A DNA stretch of 64,000 nucleotides, taken from assembly GCF_902499555.1 (NCBI RefSeq), contig NZ_CABVMM010000005.1, positions 1 to 64,000 of the forward strand, written 5' to 3'. The DNA comes from Mesonia oceanica. Its GTDB lineage: Bacteria; Bacteroidota; Bacteroidia; Flavobacteriales; Flavobacteriaceae. Below the pieces are notes generated by a model. It ran no database searches. It was not told where the DNA came from and saw only the letters and a program-made list of their open reading frames with translations. Shown here in pieces: positions 1-8,567 of this stretch; the stretch's first letter is position 1, and every line of letters begins with the position of its first letter. The position numbers were made by a program, and so were the translations under genes.

Positions 1-116
1 AATTATCAACGATTCAACACCCCAAAAACAACATTATGAGATAATTAAAAATTAAATAGTAACTTTAAAGAACTGGACTAGGGCTTTTCATAGGATACAG
101 TGTTGCCAGTAGTTTT

Positions 117-1323
117 TTACCCTTTCTTTGATTCCATTAGCACTTTTAATAAATCTTTAAAGTTACCTTCTTTATCCAATTCTTGAACGCGTTTATAATA
201 TTCATTTCCTTTTTATAAACTTTTAAGAAATTTCCATAACTCAATAACGCCTCAATGTAGTTTGGATTACTTTCAATAGCTTTTACTAAATGATATTCAG
301 CCTTTTCTAAATCAACTTTTTTCGCACTTGGGTCTTTATATATATTCGAGATATTATTATGTGCTTTGGCATTTTTAGGGTCAAATTCAAGAATTTTATT
401 GTATTGCTCTTCAGCTCCCTTTACGTCATTAAATTCTTGTTTTAGCAATACTCCAAGATTTAGTCTTGCGATGTCAGATTTTGGATTCGCAAGTACAGCT
501 TTCTCGTAAAGCTCTTTTGCCTTTTTAAAATCTTTTTTTACGTGTTGAGCAATTTGACCATAATTGTTTAAAATTGTAAAAAGATTTGGTTCAATAGCAA
601 GTCCTTTTTTATAATAATGTATTGCTTGGTCGAACTTGGATAAATCTCTTGAAGTTGAGCCTTTTATTGAATAGTAATAACCACTTTCTTTATGATTGTC
701 GATATAATTATCAAGAGCTATTTCTCTCTTTTCTAAATCAGTAATTAGGTAAATGTTCAGCAAGCTAATTAATGATTCGGCATTAATTCCCAATCCAAAT
801 TTGTCAATAATTGGTTTGTATTTTTTGTCAATTATTTCCTCTGGTTTGAAATGAAGTGATTCAGAAACAAGTTTCAAAAACCTGTCAATATTAAAACTTA
901 TATCCTTAAATAATTTTAAATCTTTATAAAGTTCAGTTGAATTTATTGGGTCTATAGTTTTGAGAGCAGTTTCAAGTTCGATTGTTTTCTTCTCCCAAAA
1001 ATTTATATATTTTATTCTATCAAATGCGGTATATATTTTTGTCTCTTCGCAAACAATTGGAAGAACTTTATCCCAGTGATTGTCATCTTTTTGTAATTCT
1101 AAAATTTCGTAAAGGCAATTTTTTGATTTTAGATAATTGTCAGAAATTAGAAGAAGTGCAAAATCGCTTGACCTAATTCTTTTCATAAAATCAGGAATAT
1201 TGTCGGTATACTCTAATTCTTTATTATCCTAATTCCTATTACTTCTAAATCGTTCGCTATTCTGTCCGCTAACTCTTTTGTTTGCCAAGAATAGGATATA
1301 AAAAGAGTAGGATTTTCATTCAT
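117..1323 (-). pseudogene. TIR-domain/TPR protein, broken by two frameshifts
   Basis: The longest open part (146-1186) begins inside a TIR domain (SDFALLLISDNYLKSKNCLYE) and continues into TPR-type helical repeats. The missing TIR start, MNENPTLFISYSWQTKELAD, is encoded at 1323 downward in another frame. The two frames meet near 1228-1231, where about 1 or 10 nt are missing; a 10-nt loss between AGGATAATAAAG-like direct repeats would restore the usual TIR spacing. At the 3' end a second -1 shift in a T5 run (210-214) cuts off the natural tail, which otherwise reads GNEYYKRVQELDKEGNFKDL and stops at 117. Bacterial TIR domains are often NAD-cleaving or signalling defence modules, and TPRs probably mediate recognition. 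As read the gene cannot make the full protein. Decay is more likely than sequencing error because neighbouring core genes are intact, but error is not excluded. Confidence 0.8.
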
Positions 1324-1349
1324 TTACGACTGTTTTTTAAATTACTAGC

Positions 1350-1473
1350 AACGTGTTTGTATATGAAAAGTTGCGTTGACTTAGCTATAAAGTTAGCAAA
1401 TAAATCACAGATAGAAACTCCGCAAAGACTTTCGTAAATTGTCTAAAACTAGCAATTAATTTTATACGTTGTT
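1350..1473. repeat. Intergenic hairpin element, cassette-boundary type
   Basis: Left arm 1350-1374 (AACGTGTTTGTATATGAAAA...) and right arm 1452-1473 (GCAATTAATTTTATACGTTG...) are imperfect inverted repeats around about 75 nt. The arms resemble those at 6289-6412 and 7524-7610: the left arm starts AACG and contains GTATATGA/GTATGAGT, and the right arm contains TTATAC and ends GTT. The element lies between the 5' end of the TIR gene and the 3' end of the DUF6169-like gene. No reading frame is seen in it. Confidence 0.55.
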
Positions 1474-1576
1474 ACCAAACGTATTTTATTTTCAGTTTAG
1501 AAGTTCATTGACATACTGAAACCTTTATTTTTCTTATAGGGAAGGCTGGATTACTGAATGTCGGAAGTAAAAAATA

Positions 1577-2047
1577 TCAATCATTTTTTGCTCTTTCATA
1601 AACGTCCAATGTTAAAAGTATTTCCGTTTCCATTATTGCAGTTTCGTAAATATCGGAACAATAAATAAATGAAATATTATAATCTGCTGAATCAAAATCG
1701 TAGTCGTATTTTACCCATTGATCCATTCCGCAAATTGCAAACCAACGACTAAATAATCTTTTTCTATTTAGTTGACGTGAGTCTTCGCTATCACATAAAA
1801 AATGAATAACTAAAGACGGATCAGTTTCTAGAAACTCAATTATTATGTTCAATATTGTTGAGGATATTTTTATGTCATTTTTTCCTTTTAGTCCGTTTAT
1901 CTCTCCAAAATCTAGAGAATATAAATTATTTAAAGGGAATGCTTCTTGAGACATATTCCTAAATGCAACATAGTATGTAAGGTTGAGTTCAGTGTAAAAA
2001 TAAAAATAGGGGCCATCAGCCCCTTGTTCTTTATAATATTTGTACAT
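1577..2047 (-). CDS. DUF6169-like small cytoplasmic protein
   Basis: The protein is 156 residues, acidic and aromatic-rich, with no signal peptide or membrane segment. Its length and the opening YKYYKEQGADGPYFYFYTEL fit small Bacteroidota proteins that I recall as DUF6169; this family call is from memory. It is the second gene of a two-gene unit: its ATG lies 2 nt after the stop of a 43-residue ORF. The unit is bracketed by matching inverted repeats at 1471-1484 and 2392-2405. Function is unknown. The small partner plus accessory setting would suit a toxin-antitoxin-like or defence pair, but nothing catalytic is visible. Confidence 0.6.
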   Translation of the reverse strand: MYKYYKEQGADGPYFYFYTELNLTYYVAFRNMSQEAFPLNNLYSLDFGEINGLKGKNDIKISSTILNIIIEFLETDPSLVIHFLCDSEDSRQLNRKRLFSRWFAICGMDQWVKYDYDFDSADYNISFIYCSDIYETAIMETEILLTLDVYERAKND

Positions 2048-2049
2048 AA

Positions 2050-2181
2050 CTATTTGTTATCCTTAGCCTTTTCTTTTATTTTAGCTATGATTTTCTTTCT
2101 ATGCTCTTCTTTATCAAGAGCCATTCTCTCCAATACTTTAATTGTATTGTGATTAGCCTTTATTGTTGTTGAGCGTATCAT
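2050..2181 (-). CDS. 43-residue charged helical protein paired with the DUF6169-like gene
   Basis: This short ORF reads MIRSTTIKANHNTIKVLERM and then a Lys/Glu-rich tail ending KAKDNK. It begins with an ATG at 2181 and stops 2 nt before the downstream ATG, so the two are probably co-translated. The N-terminal STTIKAN followed by an amphipathic helix is reminiscent of small antidote or DNA-binding proteins, but that is only a resemblance. Tight spacing and the shared inverted-repeat bracket support it as a real gene. Confidence 0.6.
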   Translation of the reverse strand: MIRSTTIKANHNTIKVLERMALDKEEHRKKIIAKIKEKAKDNK

Positions 2182-2799
2182 TGCGTTTTAATTAATTTTT
2201 TAATTACATACAAAATTACAATAAGTATTCCAAACTAAGTATATACCGTATATACTATGTATTTATAATGCATTCACTAATTATAGTTTTTTTCTATGAT
2301 AGATTAGTCAATTAATTATTCTTTAATTTAAAATAGTATGTTTAAACAAGCAAAAAAAAGAGATTTTAGTAAGTTAGATGAGTATGAGTGGATATGTTTG
2401 GTAACATGCGAATAAACGCATGGTGTTTATTTACTATGTATCGATGATCTAAATATAAGGATTTTTATTTTTTTAATTAATGGTTAGCTATATGGGTATA
2501 AATTTCGATGATTTAATGGGCTAAAAGCTATAGGATATCTTAAATCTACTCCATTTCACAAGAGATGTTTGGCGAAACGATGTCGAAACAAAAAGTATAG
2601 TAAGCGTTTATTATACGTATATTCAACAGATGTCAAAAATAATAAAAACAAACTTTGCGATAGCAAAATCAGGATTGCCCTACGATGAAAATTATGTTTC
2701 TGTTCTAGCCAAAGGATAGATGTGGCTCAAATTTAAAATAAAACAGAGTTGTTTTTTACCTCAGTTCTTTGTGGTGTGTTGGCTTTCTGAGTTTTTTTA
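2182..2799. other. Gene-poor spacer with boundary repeat and possible ORF remnants
   Basis: From 2182 to 2391 nothing is recognised beyond AT-rich sequence that should hold the promoter of the 43-residue gene. Bases 2392-2405 are the right inverted repeat of that gene's bracket. Bases 2404-2534 are one copy of a repeat found again at 4437-4569. Between about 2540 and 2720 there are short open stretches, including a 29-codon frame at 2630-2719 on the plus strand, which look like decayed coding sequence; I cannot name a parent gene. Confidence 0.5.
2404..2534. repeat. Copy 1 of a ~130-bp boundary repeat
   Basis: It starts ACATGCGAATAAACGCA and ends GGGCTAAAAGCTATAGG. The same sequence with scattered differences is at 4437-4569, and its first part recurs near 8580. 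In each case the GCGAATAAA end lies on the 5' side of a minus-strand gene, directly next to that gene's own flanking repeat. Confidence 0.75.
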
Positions 2800-3450
2800 T
2801 TAATACCAACCATAATATATAAATACTAAAGCAATAGTATCAAAAAATCCGTGAACAGCTATATTAAACCACAAATCGTATTTACGGATATAGAAAATGA
2901 TAGCAAATAGTACACCAGCAATACCTGTGATAATCTGACCGGTTATTCCCTGATAGGAATGTATCCAACCAAAAATTACTCCAAATAAGATTATGTTTAT
3001 TAGAAGACTTGTTCTGTTTTTACCAAAGAATTTAATAAACTGCTTCATGAAGTATCCTCTAAATAGAATTTCCTCTCCAAATGCAGCTGATATCCAGATA
3101 AAAATAAGTAAGCCTAACGTAGCTGATAGATTACCATTAAAAGAATCGAATGCAGAAAAATCCATTGCCTTTCCAGTGATATAGGTAACACCTGGAACAA
3201 GCACGAAATAGTATAGCAGAAATAAGCATCCGGAAACTAAAGGTGCTATGATGAAGAGACTTTTAATTTTAAATCTTTTTTTCTGTAATCCCAACGACTT
3301 GAAAATTTCCTTTTTATATTCAATGAGGCTAGCTATTAATACTATAAAAGTGCCGATTAGGATCTCAAAATACCCAAGTAGAAATAAAATATAACAACTG
3401 CTTATAGCTAATAGTGGAACAAGTTTTGTTTTAAAAATAGTTTGCTTCAT
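2800..3450 (-). CDS. CPBP-family intramembrane glutamic protease
   Basis: This 216-residue membrane protein carries the CPBP (Abi/CAAX protease-like) signature: EExxxR as EEILFR at residues 126-131, a His in FGWIHSYQG (H164) and a second His in AVHGFFD (H200). Several hydrophobic segments span residues 10-42, 64-86, 111-124, 150-163 and 172-188. The family cleaves or processes membrane-associated substrates; in bacteria it includes bacteriocin-immunity and peptide-maturation proteins, so the substrate cannot be told here. It lies 115 nt downstream of the LytTR regulator on the same strand and may be its regulatory target. Confidence 0.88.
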   Translation of the reverse strand: MKQTIFKTKLVPLLAISSCYILFLLGYFEILIGTFIVLIASLIEYKKEIFKSLGLQKKRFKIKSLFIIAPLVSGCLFLLYYFVLVPGVTYITGKAMDFSAFDSFNGNLSATLGLLIFIWISAAFGEEILFRGYFMKQFIKFFGKNRTSLLINIILFGVIFGWIHSYQGITGQIITGIAGVLFAIIFYIRKYDLWFNIAVHGFFDTIALVFIYYGWY

Positions 3451-3565
3451 TTTTTCTCGTTTTTAAAGTTTTAACGAAGAAACAATGTAGAACTAAAGAA
3501 AATAGTGAGAAATCTTTAATATTTACTGAATGGTATCAAAATAATAACTGAATAATCATAACAAA

Positions 3566-4392
3566 TTATAGTTTCTTCTCAAACCATTCCATAAACTCCT
3601 GCCGTTTATACCTGCTGATATTTATTTGAGGCTTTTTTTTGCCGGAAACGGTAGGTTTCAGAAATATTAACAATTTTCCATTTTCTATGGATTTTACTTG
3701 CTCAATAGAACGAGCGTGAAGAACTGTCTGTTTATTTGCTCTAAAAAAATTTGCTTACTAACTTTATCTTCAACTTCATTTAAAGTAAAATCTGTAACGA
3801 TAGAAGTCCCATTTGTTTGTACGATGTATACTATTTTGTTTTCGCTATAAATAAAAGCAATGTCAGTAAAGTTGACTAAGGTAATATTGCCACTTCTTCG
3901 AACTCTTAGTTTTCCATTTAAGGTCGCAAATTTGTGAAGTTGATAAATATCGTTAGAGAATAAAATAGCTATTCCAAGGGAACTCAGCAGTAAGGTGACT
4001 GAAAGCCCTGTTAATAAATAATAAGCATTATAGGAGTCAGTTCCATTCACTAGTCCATTTAGGCTATAATATAAGGCAATATATATAATAGAAATATAAC
4101 CTAAGGTTGAAAATAAGAAATGTAAAATTACCTGTAGATTGATTTTTTTAGTGAAGTCCTTTTTTTTGAAATGCTGAAAATTTAAACCCGCAATAAGTAC
4201 TATAATACTTCCAAGCAGAATTGAAACAATAATAGATTCCCAAGGGAAGCTGTAGGATTTATTTAGGGGGAAATGTTCAGGCGTTACAAGATGATTTACC
4301 ACTATGGATAGGGCTACAAGTATAAAACCATTTTTTATCCAAAAATTTGAAAAATTAATGTGTTTTTTAAAGATGTTGATTATTGGATTCAT
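3566..4392 (-). pseudogene. LytTR-domain membrane regulator with a frameshift in a 7-A tract
   Basis: The readable part (3694-4392) has four membrane helices (about residues 21-37, 51-70, 88-112 and 124-148), then the first half of a LytTR DNA-binding domain (LRVRRSGNITLVNFTDIAFI). At the homopolymer at 3743-3749 the frame is lost. One added base there gives QIFFRANKQTVLHARSIEQ and a normal LytTR C-terminus ending WFEKKL, with its stop at 3566-3568. The protein made as read is therefore truncated within the DNA-binding domain. A genuine loss, slippage-based phase switching and an assembly error would all look alike. The intact form would be a membrane-anchored transcription regulator, possibly of the CPBP protease downstream. 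Confidence 0.82.
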
Positions 4393-4433
4393 CTAAAAAT
4401 TGAGTGTATCTAAGAGCTTTTTTGAACTTTTGC

Positions 4434-4713
4434 ACCACGTGCGAATAAATGCAATTGCGTTTATTTACACTTTATCGATACTCTAAATATAAGGATTTTT
4501 AATTTTTTAAATTGATGGTTAGCTATATGGATATAAATTTCGGTGGTTTGGTGGGCTAAAAGCTATAGGCAACAAGCAGAATAATAAATTTATGCAGTTT
4601 GCAGCCATTGCCTATAACCTCAAAACCTGCCTGACGGCAGTAAAATCCCTTAAAAGGGGGTAATCTATCTTGTTTTTTAAAACTAGAGGCTTGTGAAACG
4701 CTTATCCTTGTGG
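4434..4713. repeat. Intergenic boundary element with copy 2 of the ~130-bp repeat
   Basis: Bases 4437-4569 match 2404-2534 (ACGTGCGAATAAATGC... to ...GGGCTAAAAGCTATAGG). The outer arms CCACGTGCGAATAAATGC (4435-4452) and ACGCTTATCCTTGTGG (4698-4713) are imperfect inverted repeats, so the whole stretch can fold. Inside are a boundary-like GCCATTGCCTATAACC (4605-4620) and a short palindrome CTGCCTGACGGCAG (4626-4639). An open frame at 4556-4792 on the minus strand is only read-through of this repeat. Confidence 0.6.
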
Positions 4714-4736
4714 TAGAGCCTTTATTTAGGGGATGT

Positions 4737-6233
4737 TCATTCTTCTTGTTGATTGTTCCAATCATCTGGATATGTATTGGTACTTCCCTCAATTTGGTTG
4801 TGAATTGTGAATTGTTTTGATTTTGAGGATGGGTTTGCCCCAGGTAATTCAGAGCAAAAATTCATCGAAAAGATGCGTGTGGCACTGGAAGGTTGAATTA
4901 AATGGCTCAATGTTTTTCCTTTTGTACTAGGGTTAATCCATTTAGAATTTTGATGACTCCAAGTGTCAAAACCAAGTTGGCAGTTGTTTGCAACACAATT
5001 TTTGTAAGTTATTCCATTTGCAGGTTTAACATTTGAAGGACGAGGATCTGGAGCCCATCCAAAGCCTGTTCCATATCCGTGAGAAATATCTGGTGATCCA
5101 TTAGCATCTAAAGCGGTTACAGATGTTGCACTGCATGAATCCAATTTGATATTTGTACCGCATACACTAAACCCTGTTGATTGTAGGTCTTGTGGCACGA
5201 TAGCAGTAATGTCGCTCACTTGGCACTTGGAAATGGTGATGTCTTTTCCATAAACTTCCAAACCAGTAGCTTTAGCTCCTGTTTTTTGAGCCCCATTTCC
5301 GTCATGGACATGACTAGCCTTAAAATGAGTAACCTTAGCTTTATCTATCCAATATAAAGACATACCATGACAGTCATCACAACAACCCTTCATAACACTT
5401 GCTGAACATTCAGAAAAGGTTAAGCTTTTACATGCAGTCATCATAAAACCAATACAGGTATGACCAATTATAGAAGCAGGATTTCCTGCATAAAAAGTGG
5501 TAAGGTTAGTTGCTGTACAACTTTTTGTTTCAATACCTGAAGATTGTAAATAATTATATCCAGAAGCAACTCCGTCATGATTGGTAAATGTATCAACAGT
5601 GCAGTTACTCACGATTCCGGTTTTAGAATTTAATATTAGTATACCACTTCCCATGAGTGCTGTTAGTTCTATGTTCTTAACAAAACAGTCACTTACCCTA
5701 AAGGATTCTGCATCCCAAAGAGAAATACCACTAGGGAGTAGATTAAAGTTAGGATTGGATAATCCTTTAACAGTGATTTTAGAAACAGACAGGTTATTAG
5801 TTTTAAATGCCCAAAGACCACAAATTCCCATGTCTTTGATAGTTCCATTTGTTACAGTAACATTACTGCAGGCTGTGGGGTAATCTGAGTTAAGCACAAT
5901 AACTCCCATAGAAGAGTAGTCTCCATCATTTTTAGGGTTATGAATACTTAAAGTATGACCTTTAAAATCTAAGACAACATTATCACATTGTATAACGATG
6001 GCGGCAAATAGAAAACCATTTACAGGGGGAGCCCATGTGATGTCATTTCCCAAAACATATGTTCCTTTTTCTTTGATATAATAACCCTCAGAAGGAATTT
6101 CTGAGATAACCGTTATATCACCCGTACTGGCAAGTTCTTTTGGAGCATTTTTTTTGATCTGCTCAGTGATTTGATTCATTTGATCTAAAGCTGCTTTTTG
6201 TACTGCTACATTTCGATGATTTGACATTTTCAT
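4737..6233 (-). CDS. Right-handed beta-helix (pectin-lyase fold) protein without signal peptide
   Basis: The 498-residue protein is dominated by beta-helix coils with recurrent patterns such as NVTVTNGTIKDMGICGLWAF and ISKCQVSDITA, rich in Asn, Ser, Thr and Cys. The N-terminus (MKMSNHRNVAVQKAALDQMN) is a polar helix, not a signal peptide, and no T9SS sorting tail is seen, so export is not evident. The fold occurs in polysaccharide lyases, hydrolases and phage tail spikes; no lyase active site is obvious to me. An alternative start is the second Met. Matching inverted repeats lie on each side (4708-4726 and 6277-6293), suggesting it moves as a single-gene unit. Confidence 0.75.
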   Translation of the reverse strand: MKMSNHRNVAVQKAALDQMNQITEQIKKNAPKELASTGDITVISEIPSEGYYIKEKGTYVLGNDITWAPPVNGFLFAAIVIQCDNVVLDFKGHTLSIHNPKNDGDYSSMGVIVLNSDYPTACSNVTVTNGTIKDMGICGLWAFKTNNLSVSKITVKGLSNPNFNLLPSGISLWDAESFRVSDCFVKNIELTALMGSGILILNSKTGIVSNCTVDTFTNHDGVASGYNYLQSSGIETKSCTATNLTTFYAGNPASIIGHTCIGFMMTACKSLTFSECSASVMKGCCDDCHGMSLYWIDKAKVTHFKASHVHDGNGAQKTGAKATGLEVYGKDITISKCQVSDITAIVPQDLQSTGFSVCGTNIKLDSCSATSVTALDANGSPDISHGYGTGFGWAPDPRPSNVKPANGITYKNCVANNCQLGFDTWSHQNSKWINPSTKGKTLSHLIQPSSATRIFSMNFCSELPGANPSSKSKQFTIHNQIEGSTNTYPDDWNNQQEE

Positions 6234-6276
6234 GGATGTTAATTTAATATATGGTTATTTATAATGACTCAATTTA

Positions 6277-6417
6277 ATGAGGCTCTACAACGGTAAATTG
6301 TATGAGTAGTGGCAGTTTGCGTGGTAGTTTCTTGTCGAACCACTACACAGTTTGAGCGGGCTGCAAACCTTAATATTTACCACTTTTCCTGCCATTACTT
6401 ATACAAAATGTTATGGG
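6277..6417. repeat. Intergenic hairpin element, best-formed cassette boundary
   Basis: Outer arms 6289-6315 (AACGGTAAATTGTATGAGTA...) and 6389-6412 (CTGCCATTACTTATACAAAA...) are strongly complementary, with GTTTGC/GCAAAC (6315-6320/6363-6368) and GTGGTAGTT/AACCACTAC (6321-6329/6338-6346) forming inner stems. The arms end in AAC and GTT. GAGGCTCTACAACGG on its left flank matches, inverted, the far side of the beta-helix gene. This architecture recalls integron attC sites, but the canonical core GTTRRRY is not matched exactly. Confidence 0.65.
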
Positions 6418-6433
6418 CTTTTATTCTTAGCTA

Positions 6434-7363
6434 CTAGAAATAACCATTCCCTAGGCGCTCTTGGGCTTTCTCAATAATTTTTTTGTAACTACTACCCATG
6501 GTAGACATTCTTTTGATAGCTGCTTGAACAAGTTCATGGTTAGCACTTGTAGGTAAACCAGAAGTGCTCATAATCTTGCGAGTGCGAACAAAATCGACCC
6601 TAGCAGATGCAGTCTTCTCAACAGGTGTTCCATCCTTGACTCTTTTTTGAAGTTCAGCGGCTTTTTTTGCATATTTTTCGTCCAAAACGTTATAGGCATC
6701 AAATGATAATTTTCCATCAGCTAACTGATTGACTAAATTTGCTTGCAAAGCAATGAACCTACGGTAGGTTTCTAAGTCTGCAGCTACTCGTATTCTTGTT
6801 GCATCAAAAGCTCCTTGTAACTTTATGTCTTTTTCACTTTGAATGAGTCGGTAATAAATGGCTGTGGTTGTAACAGCTTCTTCACCAAAAGTCTCGTTAT
6901 CTTGAATGTTGATAGATGACGCATACAAAAAGGCAATTGTACCAGGTGCTAATCGGCTCATGGAAAATGCTAAACTTGCCCCAGCCGTAGAAGAAGACTT
7001 AGCAGCTTCGGCAACTGAAACTACTACATCAGAATATGCATCAATGGCTTCTGGGCTTGTGGGTGCTTGTGGATTTGTTGGGTCTGTGGCAACTTTCGCT
7101 GCTTTTAATGCGGTAGTTACAACACCTGCAATCTTTTCTAAGCTAAATTCACTTGTATATTCTGTTTTGATGTTAGCTTGATAATCCGTTTCTCTAGCAT
7201 CATCAATCTTGGCACTTTCTAAGTGACTGTCAATTTGATGGTAAAACGTTGCTTTGTTAGATGACTCTTGTGCTTTAATCATCGTTTCAAGCTTGTCAAT
7301 TTGTTCTTTAGCTTTAGCAGTTTTGTCGGCTACACGCTCGACACTTGGAGTTCTACATGCCAT
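6434..7363 (-). CDS. Unknown Ala-rich helical protein
   Basis: I do not recognise this 309-residue protein. It starts MACRTPSVERVADKTAKAKE and is predicted by eye to be mostly alpha-helical with heptad-like stretches at residues 5-60 and 195-260. One more hydrophobic stretch lies at about residues 115-150 (VAEAAKSSSTAGASLAFSMS). There is no signal peptide. Long helices around a central apolar segment are seen in alpha-helical pore-forming toxins and in structural proteins, but I cannot choose between them. It lies between two boundary hairpins, upstream of the beta-helix gene in the direction of transcription. Its codon use looks less AT-biased than that of its neighbours. Confidence 0.6.
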   Translation of the reverse strand: MACRTPSVERVADKTAKAKEQIDKLETMIKAQESSNKATFYHQIDSHLESAKIDDARETDYQANIKTEYTSEFSLEKIAGVVTTALKAAKVATDPTNPQAPTSPEAIDAYSDVVVSVAEAAKSSSTAGASLAFSMSRLAPGTIAFLYASSINIQDNETFGEEAVTTTAIYYRLIQSEKDIKLQGAFDATRIRVAADLETYRRFIALQANLVNQLADGKLSFDAYNVLDEKYAKKAAELQKRVKDGTPVEKTASARVDFVRTRKIMSTSGLPTSANHELVQAAIKRMSTMGSSYKKIIEKAQERLGNGYF

Positions 7364-7523
7364 GTTTTTATGATTTTAATTCTTTCCTACTCGTAAGGCT
7401 TTTTGGATTACGCCCCGTTTTTTTGAATGGTTTCTGGACTCCATTATTCTTTAAGGCTTTTTTGTCACTTTGGGTGGTCAGCCCGTTGGCTTTCGCAGAA
7501 CATATCTTAGTTTTTAATAATAT

Positions 7524-7620
7524 AACGGAATTTAATATGAGTAGTTCGGGCGTAAATACGCACTTTCCTTTCTTTTAAAAACCTAATCCCGCATTGCTTA
7601 TACCAGTGTTGTGCGTCGTA
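7524..7620. repeat. Intergenic hairpin element, cassette-boundary type
   Basis: Left arm 7524-7550 (AACGGAATTTAATATGAGTA...) and right arm 7588-7610 (CCCGCATTGCTTATACCAGT...) form an imperfect inverted repeat. The left arm is clearly related to the left arm at 6289-6315. It is followed at 7610-7620 by TGTGCGTCGTA, the inverse of a sequence at 8568-8578 on the other side of the serine protease gene. Bases 7364-7523 hold no recognised gene. Confidence 0.6.
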
Positions 7621-7636
7621 CATTATTTTAATATTG

Positions 7637-8530
7637 TTATTTTCGAATCATATCAATCCAACCTTGTGGAATTCTCCAAATTGATGTTCCCCAAGAATAA
7701 TTATCTAAAAGATTTTTGAGAGCTATATAGTTTATATTGATTGTTTGAGTTCTCACTGTATTATCTGCTGACATAACATCAAACTTTACTGCATTTCTCC
7801 AGCAATTATTATTACTGGAATCTTCGCAAATAGTATTTAGTAAATTAGAAATGTTAGCTGTAGTTCTTGATGAATGTAATCCTATCAATTCATTTTCGTC
7901 ATTGAAGATTGGGCCACCCGAAAAACCAGGTAATGAATTTCCTCCGTAGTGTATTCTTGTAGGAATTCCGTTTTTAGCTTCATCATAACAACTCAAAATG
8001 TTTGTTTTGAAAACACTCAATGAAGATAATTTTTGGTTTTGAAGAAAAATAAATGGTAAATCTGGAAACCCAGCTATAAAAATATTATCGCCAGGCATTG
8101 GTAAACTTTTAGAAAGTTCTATTGGCTTAATCAATCTGCCGTTCAGATTGTTAACCTTCAAAAGCTTCAAATCATAAGAAGTAGCATTGTCAGGGTTGTC
8201 AGTCAACGAATTGACTTCGACAGCTGTCAAACTTTGCTTTGGAATATCATAGAAGTTGTCTACAAATCCAACTTTAATTACCGTCGTTGAATTAGTACCA
8301 CAGATGTTACCTACGTGTTCGGCAGTTAGAATGTATCCTGATTTAGAAACTATAATACCAGCGCCAGTATAAATTTTGCCACCGCATTCATACCAAATTT
8401 TAACTATACTTTCAGTCCATTCTGGCTTTGAATTATTTTCAGCAGTAAGGTCATTCGTGATTTGTGCTTTCATCGTTGAGCCTGACAAAAGCATTGCTGT
8501 TAAAAAAAGTAGAAATGTATGATTTCTCAT
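7637..8530 (-). CDS. Secreted trypsin-like (S1 fold) serine protease
   Basis: The protein is 297 residues with a signal peptide (MRNHTFLLFLTAMLLSGSTM, cleavage near KAQ). The catalytic triad of a chymotrypsin-fold protease is readable: His in ILTAEHVGN, Asp in ATSYDLKLLKV and Ser in LPGFSGGPIF. No PDZ domain follows, so it is a short stand-alone protease and not a DegP type. It should act in the periplasm or outside the cell. It is the outermost gene of the accessory array and has TGTGCGTC-type inverted repeats on both sides. Confidence 0.85.
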   Translation of the reverse strand: MRNHTFLLFLTAMLLSGSTMKAQITNDLTAENNSKPEWTESIVKIWYECGGKIYTGAGIIVSKSGYILTAEHVGNICGTNSTTVIKVGFVDNFYDIPKQSLTAVEVNSLTDNPDNATSYDLKLLKVNNLNGRLIKPIELSKSLPMPGDNIFIAGFPDLPFIFLQNQKLSSLSVFKTNILSCYDEAKNGIPTRIHYGGNSLPGFSGGPIFNDENELIGLHSSRTTANISNLLNTICEDSSNNNCWRNAVKFDVMSADNTVRTQTININYIALKNLLDNYSWGTSIWRIPQGWIDMIRK

Positions 8531-8567
8531 AATTTAATAAAAATAAAAGTTTCAACGAATTTTTTCG

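Noticed and set aside
2630..2719. 29-codon ORF MSKIIKTNFAIAKSGLPYDE
   Set aside because: Too short, no partner or conserved context; kept only as a possible gene remnant.
4556..4792. Open frame of 78 codons on the minus strand
   Set aside because: It reads through the boundary repeat and out of the end of the beta-helix gene frame; composition is not coding.
7345..7578. Plus-strand open frame of 77 codons
   Set aside because: It lies across a hairpin boundary element and the antisense 5' end of the helical-protein gene; no family resemblance.
1350..7610. Calling the boundary hairpins genuine integron attC sites
   Set aside because: The AAC...GTT arms and gene-specific ends fit, but the GTTRRRY core and an integrase gene are not seen, so only a resemblance is claimed.
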